Source: Cribrihabitans marinus
Lineage (GTDB): Bacteria; Pseudomonadota; Alphaproteobacteria; Rhodobacterales; Rhodobacteraceae
DNA length: 64,000 nucleotides
Reading direction: 5' to 3'
NCBI RefSeq assembly: GCF_900109035.1
Contig: NZ_FNYD01000014.1
Coordinates: 1-64,000, forward strand
Shown here piece by piece: positions 38,170 to 45,927 of the stretch (positions within the stretch are counted from its first letter, which is position 1; each line of letters opens with the position of its first letter). The translations under genes and the position numbers were made by a program. The notes beneath the pieces were generated by a model. It did not search any database. It was given only the letters and a program-made list of their open reading frames with translations, and was not told the origin of the DNA.

Positions 38170-40347
38170 ATGAAAGAAAACAAGACCCTGGAAGTGATGG
38201 GAACCGTCCCGCTATGGCACCGCCCCGCCGAAGCGCGCGAAAAGCTCGACCAGATCATCGGCGGGTTCGTTGCGGCGGCCACGTCCGTTTCGAAAACGCC
38301 TGAAAGGGAATGTGCAGCACTCGCCCTCAAGGTGACGGCTGGTCTCGGCAAGACGGCAACAACGCTTCGCCTGATCGCCCGCCATGGGGAGGCGCTGCTC
38401 GCGCGCGGTCACGTGCTCTTCTACGTCCCGACCCTCGATCTCGCGGAGCGGGCCCACAGCGAGTTCTTGAGACTGGCACCCGATATTCCGAGCCGTGTAA
38501 TCCGCGGCCGTGAGGCCCTTCGCCCCCACGACAAATCAAAGCAAATGTGCGAAAATGCCGATCTGGCAAAAAAGATTGCCGGTTTCGTCCCGTCCGTGAC
38601 GCAAGCACTGTGTCGCGGAGTGGATGCCGATGGAAATTTCGTCCAGTCGTCCTGCGCATCGGAGTGTCCGTATCTTGCGCAAAAAGATGTCAGCGGACCG
38701 CATGTCGTCTTCCTTTCGCACGCATATCTGACAGTGCACCCCCCGATCGACGACGACTTCCCGGTCGTGCTGCGGGTCGTGGATGAAAAGGTCTGGCCGA
38801 CCCTGACACGGATATCCCACATTTCCGTCGAGGATTTCATGCGCGCTCCGCCCGCAGGTGTCGAGGAGGAGCTCCTCAATGCCCTATCCAGGGCCAAGGG
38901 CCTCGTGGTCGACGGTCTCCAACGAGATCTGCCGCTCTACGAACATCTACGGCGAGACGGACTCACAACCGACAGCATCAGCAGTCTCGCCGACATGGAG
39001 CGCAAGTCGCGGAAGCATCTGGAGCTCAGCCCGGCACAGGATATGGCGTCGAAGAAGTTCCGGATTACCACTTTTGATAGCAGGGCTTTCCTGGTCTCCC
39101 GGCGCCGGCAGCGCATCTTTTCGCTGTTGTCAGAAAAGGACGTCGGGCGCTGCAACATCCTGCGGCTGGCGGAGACTACCGTCGATGGCGCATCAAGGCA
39201 GTCGATCGAAATATTCACCACCGAGGACGTCCCCCGCGACGCGCCGATGCTGCTGCTCGATGCCGACGCAGACCGGGAGATGACAGAACGGGTTGTCCCG
39301 GGAGCGGAGGTGATCGCCATCGAGTCTCCCCCGGATGCGGACATAGTCCAGATCAAGGATCTTACACTCTCCAACACGTGGATGCTCGACGAAGAAAAGG
39401 GCGCGGGGCGGCGCGCTGCCGTGCTGAAAATAATCAAACGTGAAGTCAGCCGGGCCGCGGGAGCAGGCGTGCTCGTTGTCGCCACGAAAGCGGTTCTCGG
39501 GGCGCTCCATACAGACGCCTCCGGTGTCACTCCGACGGATGAGGCCGGGCTGAAACAACCGCTCCTCGGTGCAGTGCCTCGATGGTTCGGGCCGCGAACA
39601 CAAGGGGTCAACGACTTCGAGGATTTCGCCGCAATCGTCGTGGTCGGTCGCTTGCAACCCCATATTTCCGATGTGGAAGCTTCCGCTCGTGCAATTTTCG
39701 GAAAGGATCTCCTTCCTATCGCCTCGCATGACGGTGGTCCCCTCCCGGCGCTGAAATCCTTCCACCTTATGAGCGACGGCTCAGATCCTCCGGCAAAATG
39801 CCACACGCACCCCGATCCCCGAGTCCACGCCGTCATCGCGCAGACACGCGAGTGCGGGACGCTGCAAGCGATCGCGCGACTGCGCCTCGTTGCCCCGGTG
39901 CGGAGCAAACGGGTCGTGATTCTGAGCAGCCTGCCTCTGCCAGGCTTTCCTGTCACCCGGCTTGTCGCGTTCGATCAACTCGCCCGCGGACTCGAACACG
40001 AGCCTGATCCGGCAGGCTTCATCCGGATGGAAGCGTCCCTGAGGGCGTTACGTCGGCGGCCTGTTTGCGGCACGCGCCTGTCGGCTGGCGGACTGGCCGC
40101 TGACCTTCCGCGCGATTTCAAGACAGACGAGGCAGCGAAGCGATTTCGACGCGGCAGGTCCACCGATCACCTCGTCGCGCTTTGCAGACGGGTTTCTAAA
40201 AGGAATGGCTGGCCGATCACTCTGATTGCCCTCCAAAAACCCGGAGGTGGCCATGAAATTCCGGCGATCATGCTCGCGCCACCGGAAAATGCGCTGCAAC
40301 AGGCAAAGCGTCTGTGGCCAGATCTGCACGCGACATGCGGCGCATGA
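38170..40347 (+). CDS. SF2-helicase-like ATPase of a mobile element
   Basis: A 725-aa protein starting at the ATG after GGAGG. Walker A is VTAGLGKTAT (about 57-66), with FYVPTLDLAERA as motif Ia, a Walker B-like VVDEKVW near residue 205, and a motif VI-like QAIARLRLVAP near 575. A Cys group (C-x3-C around residue 160, SSCASECPYL) may bind metal. It resembles helicase-like replication or maintenance ATPases of plasmids and integrative elements, but I cannot name the family. It lies upstream of a KfrA-like gene, which supports a maintenance role. Confidence 0.65.
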   Translation: MKENKTLEVMGTVPLWHRPAEAREKLDQIIGGFVAAATSVSKTPERECAALALKVTAGLGKTATTLRLIARHGEALLARGHVLFYVPTLDLAERAHSEFLRLAPDIPSRVIRGREALRPHDKSKQMCENADLAKKIAGFVPSVTQALCRGVDADGNFVQSSCASECPYLAQKDVSGPHVVFLSHAYLTVHPPIDDDFPVVLRVVDEKVWPTLTRISHISVEDFMRAPPAGVEEELLNALSRAKGLVVDGLQRDLPLYEHLRRDGLTTDSISSLADMERKSRKHLELSPAQDMASKKFRITTFDSRAFLVSRRRQRIFSLLSEKDVGRCNILRLAETTVDGASRQSIEIFTTEDVPRDAPMLLLDADADREMTERVVPGAEVIAIESPPDADIVQIKDLTLSNTWMLDEEKGAGRRAAVLKIIKREVSRAAGAGVLVVATKAVLGALHTDASGVTPTDEAGLKQPLLGAVPRWFGPRTQGVNDFEDFAAIVVVGRLQPHISDVEASARAIFGKDLLPIASHDGGPLPALKSFHLMSDGSDPPAKCHTHPDPRVHAVIAQTRECGTLQAIARLRLVAPVRSKRVVILSSLPLPGFPVTRLVAFDQLARGLEHEPDPAGFIRMEASLRALRRRPVCGTRLSAGGLAADLPRDFKTDEAAKRFRRGRSTDHLVALCRRVSKRNGWPITLIALQKPGGGHEIPAIMLAPPENALQQAKRLWPDLHATCGA

Positions 40348-40430
40348 TATCTGCCTCAGATTTTCTTTTTCGACGCGCCGGACGAACCAATATCCTTTTC
40401 AGCCACCAGCGGCGCCTTTGACAAACACCC

Positions 40431-40451
40431 TTTCGCAAAGACTTTGCGAAA
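40431..40451. promoter_or_regulatory. Perfect 21-bp palindrome, likely KfrA-like operator
   Basis: TTTCGCAAAG-A-CTTTGCGAAA is a perfect 10-bp inverted repeat around a central A, ending 16 bp before the start of the KfrA-like gene. KfrA-type proteins are known to repress their own promoter by binding repeats there. Confidence 0.75.
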
Positions 40452-40467
40452 CCAACGAGGAAAGACA

Positions 40468-41070
40468 ATGACCGAGAAGAAGACGGGCCGTCCGCCGAAG
40501 TACACCGAGGCGCAAGTTCTCGAAGGCATCGGGATCGTCGAGGAACACGGCGATACCCCGACCGGCGAGGCTGTGAAGAAAGCGATGTGTGTCCACCTCG
40601 ACGTGCCGCCTGGGATCAACGCCCAGAGCCTCGACAAGGAGGTCCAGCGGCTTCTCGTGGAGCGGGAACGGCAGCAATCCGCGCGTCTGATCGAGGCCTT
40701 GCCTGAAACAAGCCGGAATGCAGTCCGAGAGATCAGCCAAGCCGTGGAGTCCGCGATCCTGCTGCACCTCGGCCGCGAACATGATGAACTCCGACGTATC
40801 AATGAACAGAAGGTCACGCAGAAGGACATGGACCTGGCGAACCAGCGTGCGCAAATCCGGGACCTGCTGATGAAGCTCGATGATCAGGCAGAAGAGATGG
40901 CGGGCCTCGAAGACGAGAAACGAATTCTGAATGACCAGCTCAATGCGGCAAAAGAACAGAATGCGGCGTTGAAGACGCATATCACCGAGCTGGAAAAGAA
41001 GGAAAATTTCAAGGAGGAAATGCTCGCTTTCATGAAGGACGCGCTGGCGCCGAAGACCGAAAAGGCATAG
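40468..41070 (+). CDS. KfrA-like coiled-coil DNA-binding protein
   Basis: A 200-aa protein. The N-terminal 50 residues (GRPPKYTEAQVLEGIGIVEE..GDTPTGEAVKKAM) match the KfrA_N plasmid DNA-binding domain. Residues about 85-195 form a long continuous coiled coil rich in Glu, Lys, Gln and Leu. KfrA proteins bind DNA at plasmid promoters and support stable segregation. GAGGAAAG lies ahead of the ATG, and a perfect palindrome overlaps the promoter region. It ends 76 bp before the convergent HNH gene of module A, a stretch without visible features. Confidence 0.8.
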   Translation: MTEKKTGRPPKYTEAQVLEGIGIVEEHGDTPTGEAVKKAMCVHLDVPPGINAQSLDKEVQRLLVERERQQSARLIEALPETSRNAVREISQAVESAILLHLGREHDELRRINEQKVTQKDMDLANQRAQIRDLLMKLDDQAEEMAGLEDEKRILNDQLNAAKEQNAALKTHITELEKKENFKEEMLAFMKDALAPKTEKA

Positions 41071-41146
41071 CGAAAGTTGGTCGCACCCGGCTCTTTCACC
41101 GAGGCTTTCGAAATCTCCCGTCTGCTACGTGTGTCGATGACTACAC

Positions 41147-41953
41147 CTACGTGAGCAGGCGCTCGCGATGCCATGCGAGGGGACCGATATGGTCCGCGGC
41201 CAAGATCAGTTGCGGAACGTCGGCGAGACCCAGGGCCAGCGCGGCGGCCTCCGACAACTTGGGTGACGGAACCGCCCGGCCCTCTCCGTCGAAGCTGACC
41301 AGGAAGGCGTCGAACGCGGCGTCCCAGTGGGCGGCCAGCAGCAGGCCGTTGAAGACGTCGAGGCGCTGGCCGTCACTCTTGCACTCGGCCCAAGGGACGA
41401 TGTGGCTGGCGCGCAGCAGGGCGCGGTCCGTGATGCCGGTCAGTGGGCAGCGGCCACCCCAATAGTCGTCGAGGGCCGCGCGGAAGGTGTTCTGGCCGAC
41501 GCGGAGGCGAACCTGGGCCTCGCGGGTAGTGGCGCAGGTCGGGTCGAGGTCCTGGGAATCCGGGCCCGACCAGGTCTGTCCTTCACGCTTCAAGTCGGCC
41601 TCGAAGGCGGCCCCGGGAGCGTCCGGGAGGGCGCGGAACAGGTGCCAGGCGCGCAGGCAGGCGGCGCGGAGTTCGCCGAGGGTCTCGAACCGTAGATGGT
41701 CGGCCTCGGGGTTGCCCAGCTCCTCCTCGGCCAGCCGGCGGAGAACGCGGGGCGTGGTGCGCAGGGCGTAGCCGGGAGGCGCGATGGCCAGCGCGATCTG
41801 GCCGGGGGCGTTCTGCGAGCGGAGCGTCATCCAAGGTGGATCGTCGAGCGCGGCGGGGATCGTTCCTTCGGGTTGCAGCGTCCAGCCGCTGTCGTAGCCC
41901 GCCTTCTGGAGGATCAACCGCGCCGGGCCGGAGGGGGCGAGGTCGAAGCTCAC
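41147..41953 (-). CDS. HNH endonuclease, last gene of module A
   Basis: A 268-aa protein with GTG start inside the methylase stop (GTGA). The C-terminal HNH_2-type domain at about 168-225 shows CPLTG, ASHIVPW, and the NGLLLAAHWDAAFDAFL His/Asp region. The N-terminal 130 residues are not recognised and may recognise DNA or a partner. Tight coupling to the methylase makes it the likely cutting subunit of the module. This family usually restricts foreign DNA; target and modification rules cannot be read from sequence. Confidence 0.85.
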   Translation of the reverse strand: MSFDLAPSGPARLILQKAGYDSGWTLQPEGTIPAALDDPPWMTLRSQNAPGQIALAIAPPGYALRTTPRVLRRLAEEELGNPEADHLRFETLGELRAACLRAWHLFRALPDAPGAAFEADLKREGQTWSGPDSQDLDPTCATTREAQVRLRVGQNTFRAALDDYWGGRCPLTGITDRALLRASHIVPWAECKSDGQRLDVFNGLLLAAHWDAAFDAFLVSFDGEGRAVPSPKLSEAAALALGLADVPQLILAADHIGPLAWHRERLLT

Positions 41954-44900
41954 GCGCCCTCACCGAGTCCAACGGCGCTCCAGTCGGCCGAGAGCCGATC
42001 CCAGGCTTCCAGCACCAGCCGTTCGGTGCGGTATTCGCCGTAGAGCCGCTCTTCCTTCTGCTTCAGCACTCGGAAGGTTTCTGAAGGGTAGTCGGAGCCC
42101 ATGACGCTGGCCGGATCGAGGATGTAGCGCAGCTCGTCCCGCGTCAGGCCATAGGCGCGGGCGTAGAAGGCGTCGAGCTCGGCGCGGAGCAGCGCGCGGC
42201 GGCCCTCGTCCCAGGCGAAGGGCAGGCCGTCATGGCCGAGGTCGCGGGCGAAGGCGGCCAGCGCGTGCGAGGTGTAGGTGAGTTCGAGGACGCGAGGAAC
42301 GATGAAGACGAGATGTGGTTCTGCGTAGAAGGTCGGCGGTAGAACAGGAAATTGCTTCAAATACCCATATGTTAGGTGAAGTCCTCCCACCTTTTGTCGA
42401 GCCACGAAATCCAATGTCAGTGATGACAAGTTGGCAAGTAACGCTGCCCATTTGCGCGGCTCTGCATTCACGAAGAAGAGTGGCAATACGTGGCCAGGAG
42501 CCACCCTCGGGATTGCCGCGGCGACGGTTGTTCTTTCCGTGCTTGAGCTTGTGATGTCGCGCCAACCCATCATCCAGTCGCGCCGCCAGCCCTTGGCGGC
42601 AAGCCTGGCAGCAACCTCCTCTGCCGACACCCAGTAGCGCGGCATCGGCTCCCAGTCCGGATTGGCCTTTTCTGTCGAGGTCGCGTCGCGAGCGCTGTCT
42701 CCGTCGTAGGTGGCCCAGCGGTGGTCCATCTGGTGGATCATCTTCGCCTCGTAGAGCGGCACCATCCGTTCTTCGGCGCGGGAAAGAGACAGGGAAATGG
42801 TATCGCTGCCGTCGAGGTCCATCGCCGCCTGCGCGGGCCGGGTGGCCCCGGGGCGCGAAGCATGGATGCGCGGGCGTGTCCAGTCGGCGCCGTCGCGCCG
42901 CCAGCCCTCATCTGTCAGTTGAGCGAAAGTATGGAATAGACCGGAATCGTTGGACATGTCGAATAAACGGGCAAAGCTAATGTCCCATGGGTTTCCATCG
43001 GCACGGTCTTCCTCGATCAGCACGGGCGCGGCGCCATAGATCTTCGCCGTAAGCTCGGCGTCTCGGCGCGAGCGGAACACAGGGGCGGTCTTGGTATTCG
43101 GATTGATCTCGATGATCTGTTCAGGGGTTAATTCGAAACGCCTCCTCGCGTCCAGAAAGTCTCTGGTGTCACGTGCATCAAATGAAAACTCGGCAGTGCC
43201 TGCATCCCATCCCATTGTTATAAGACAGAATGATTTCCGGTCATCCGTCTGCTTGAATACTTGCCTTACCTCGTAGAAGGAAAGCAGAGAGATCAGTCGT
43301 TCTTGGGTAACGATCTCCGAAAAGAACGATGCGGTATTATTATCCGTGGCAATTCCAGTTGGAACAATCAGACCTGCTCTACCCTGCCGGTTCACTCCGG
43401 ATGCGAAAAGCTCGGAAAAAAGGGCGTAGGTGTTCACGTCACCCCGCCCAGTCAACGGATAGCGGCCGCCCTCGGCCCGAGCGAACTCACTCGCTGCCTC
43501 GGCGGTGCGCCGGGAATGTTCGAAGGCGAGGAAAAGCTGCTGCTCTGGTGTGCCCGGATCGGCCTCGGCCAGCGCCTTGATCATCCGCCGACGCGCCGCC
43601 GTATTAGGCGCCTGGGCGATATCGGGCGCGCGGGACGCGAAGAATTCCTGTTCCTGGAGCTTGATCCGCTCCCATGGCGGGTTGCCCAGCATCACGTCGA
43701 AGCCACCATGCGCCCAGATCGCGGGAAAGGCGATCGGCCAGTGCAGCACATGCGCCTCGGCCGCGGTGTCGGCCACGCCTTGCACCAGCACCGGATCGCC
43801 TTCGCGGGCCAGGATGCGACCGATATCCGCCGTGGTCGGCACCTGAACATTCGGCTTTTTCGGTAGCAGGAAGGCCGCCACCCAGGCATCGGCCGCCCGC
43901 CGAAGTCGTAGACGCTCGGCATCGGCACCCCGTGCCTCGAAGCTTGCTCTTAGCCGCTCGACCTCCTCCAGCGTGTCCTGGCTTGCGGCATGGAGCCGCT
44001 CGTCGAAGGCCACCAGCGCAGGCGGGAGGCCTCCGGGGCCATCGAGACCCAGATCGCCCTGGCCCTCGCGCTCGGCCTTGTTGCGCTTGCGCAGGTCCGA
44101 GGCGATGCCCTTGTCGTCGCCGGTTAGTGCCTTGTAGGCCGCATCGGGTATTCCCTCGGTCAGCAGGCGCAGGTCTGACAGACCCAGCAACGCGTCGCCA
44201 TGCCGGATGTTGGCGTCGAGAAAGCCCAGGGGCCGCCCGGGCTCCACACTTTCGATCCAAAGCGCGACACGGGCGAGTTCGACGGCGAAGTCGTTGCGGT
44301 CCACTCCGAAGATGCAGCGCGCCACCACCTCGCGCAGCGCATGGCGGAACGCGGCGGGGTCGAAGGTCTCGCCCTCGGCCTCGGCGCGCGTCCGGGCCAC
44401 AGCGTCCGCCATGCGCCGCGCCGCGGCGAGCAGGAAGTGGCCCGACCCGCAAGCCGGGTCGCAGACGGTCATGGTCAGGATACCCTCGGCGCCGGTCTCG
44501 CCGTTCGGCGTGCCGATGCCACGTCGGCGGTCTGCGATCACCGGGTCGAGCGCGCTGTCGAGCAGCGCCTGCACGAGGCTGTCGGGCGTGTAGTAGGATC
44601 CGGTGGTCTTGCGCTGGTTGCCCCGCGTCTCTGCCCCGCCGGCATAGTCCAGGAGCGTATGGTTCTCTGCGAGACGTGGCACGAGTTCGAGGAGAGATTC
44701 ATAGACCGAGCCCAGTTCCTCGGTCTGCATGTCGCGCCAGTTGATCCGGGCAAGGGCATGGCCGTCGCGGATCCAGGCGAGGTGGAACAGCGCGTCGAGG
44801 AAATGGTGGTTGGGCAATGTGGCCGCGTCGAGGATCGGCGTCAGTCCTTCCCGGAACAGGCCGCCGAGGGCGGGAAGGCCCAGGAGCGGCTCGCCTTTCT

Positions 44901-45927
44901 GAAGCGCACGGAACAGCACCTTCACGCCTTCCCACGCGTCGTGATGCCTATCGCGACTGGCCCGCCTACGGGCACGCAGGGCGAGCCGTGAGAGGGCGTA
45001 GCCCTCGGAGTATGTCTCTCGCGCCTCGTCTGTGGCGTCGGGAGCGTGCAGGAGGCCACGATCTTCGGTGGTGAGGACGAAGATCAGCCGGTAGACGACC
45101 CGTAGGGCTTCGGCGTGGAGCGCCTCCGCCGGGTTTTCCTCGGCCTCGATCCGGGCCCGGGTGGCCGAGTCTGCCAGTGCACCAGCACCAAGGGCTCGAA
45201 GTGCCGCCTCGACGCCGTCACGCAGCCTGTCACGGGCGGCAACGCCCTGCTCGGCGGCGACTTTGCTCCAGCGCTCCAGGGGGCCTTCCACGGCCTCGCC
45301 GCGTCCGAAGCGGGTTCGGTGGATCAGCCGCCAGAGACCGGCAAAGGCGCCGAGATCGTCGGTATCGAGAATCGCGCCAAGGTCTGCCTCGAGAAACGCC
45401 GGACGACCGAGGCGAACGGAGTCGCGCATCAGCCGGATACGCTTGCCGTCGGTCACCAGCCCCCAAAGGGCGTCATCCGAAGCGTTGAGCGCATCCTGCA
45501 GGAGCAACGCGGGCGAGCGGAACCGTCCGGCCGCTCCGCCCTCATGCCGCGCGCGGTCAAGGCCCCCTTCCGGCGCGATGACCACCGGGACACGACCATC
45601 CCCTGTCAACAGGTCAACTGGAAAGTGGCGTTCGCCGACCATCAGAGGCCCGGTCTTCAAGTCGTCGAAGCCGAAGGCCCGAAGTATCGCACGGACCTGG
45701 GCGGTAGCGTCGGCCGGCGGCTCGTCATTGGCGGCGCGGGCCATGCGAAATGCCCGCTCGATTTCGTCGTTGAGGGTAAGTCCCTTCGGCACGCCATAGT
45801 CCGTCGCCGCCTGTTCGGTAGCCTGACCGCGGGAGATCTTCGCGATCATATCTGACGGGATCAGCCCTCCTTCCAGGATCAGGCCGGCGCCAATCTCGAC
45901 GGGGCGGTGCATCGTCTCGTGGCGCAT
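41950..45927 (-). CDS. Eco57I/DrmMI-type adenine DNA methyltransferase
   Basis: A 1325-aa class I methyltransferase. SAM-binding motif I is CDPACGSGHF at residues 489-498, preceded by GSYYTPDSLVQALL. The catalytic motif IV is NPPW at 749-752; this wide spacing is typical of the Eco57I/PglX group. The N-terminal 450 residues are a helical type IIG-like region where I do not see a clear PD-(D/E)XK nuclease motif. The C-terminal 300 residues look like a target-recognition domain. It follows the SNF2 gene by a 1-bp overlap (TGATG), the same order as drmD-drmMI in class 1 DISARM. Confidence 0.9.
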   Translation of the reverse strand: MRHETMHRPVEIGAGLILEGGLIPSDMIAKISRGQATEQAATDYGVPKGLTLNDEIERAFRMARAANDEPPADATAQVRAILRAFGFDDLKTGPLMVGERHFPVDLLTGDGRVPVVIAPEGGLDRARHEGGAAGRFRSPALLLQDALNASDDALWGLVTDGKRIRLMRDSVRLGRPAFLEADLGAILDTDDLGAFAGLWRLIHRTRFGRGEAVEGPLERWSKVAAEQGVAARDRLRDGVEAALRALGAGALADSATRARIEAEENPAEALHAEALRVVYRLIFVLTTEDRGLLHAPDATDEARETYSEGYALSRLALRARRRASRDRHHDAWEGVKVLFRALQKGEPLLGLPALGGLFREGLTPILDAATLPNHHFLDALFHLAWIRDGHALARINWRDMQTEELGSVYESLLELVPRLAENHTLLDYAGGAETRGNQRKTTGSYYTPDSLVQALLDSALDPVIADRRRGIGTPNGETGAEGILTMTVCDPACGSGHFLLAAARRMADAVARTRAEAEGETFDPAAFRHALREVVARCIFGVDRNDFAVELARVALWIESVEPGRPLGFLDANIRHGDALLGLSDLRLLTEGIPDAAYKALTGDDKGIASDLRKRNKAEREGQGDLGLDGPGGLPPALVAFDERLHAASQDTLEEVERLRASFEARGADAERLRLRRAADAWVAAFLLPKKPNVQVPTTADIGRILAREGDPVLVQGVADTAAEAHVLHWPIAFPAIWAHGGFDVMLGNPPWERIKLQEQEFFASRAPDIAQAPNTAARRRMIKALAEADPGTPEQQLFLAFEHSRRTAEAASEFARAEGGRYPLTGRGDVNTYALFSELFASGVNRQGRAGLIVPTGIATDNNTASFFSEIVTQERLISLLSFYEVRQVFKQTDDRKSFCLITMGWDAGTAEFSFDARDTRDFLDARRRFELTPEQIIEINPNTKTAPVFRSRRDAELTAKIYGAAPVLIEEDRADGNPWDISFARLFDMSNDSGLFHTFAQLTDEGWRRDGADWTRPRIHASRPGATRPAQAAMDLDGSDTISLSLSRAEERMVPLYEAKMIHQMDHRWATYDGDSARDATSTEKANPDWEPMPRYWVSAEEVAARLAAKGWRRDWMMGWRDITSSSTERTTVAAAIPRVAPGHVLPLFFVNAEPRKWAALLANLSSLTLDFVARQKVGGLHLTYGYLKQFPVLPPTFYAEPHLVFIVPRVLELTYTSHALAAFARDLGHDGLPFAWDEGRRALLRAELDAFYARAYGLTRDELRYILDPASVMGSDYPSETFRVLKQKEERLYGEYRTERLVLEAWDRLSADWSAVGLGEGA

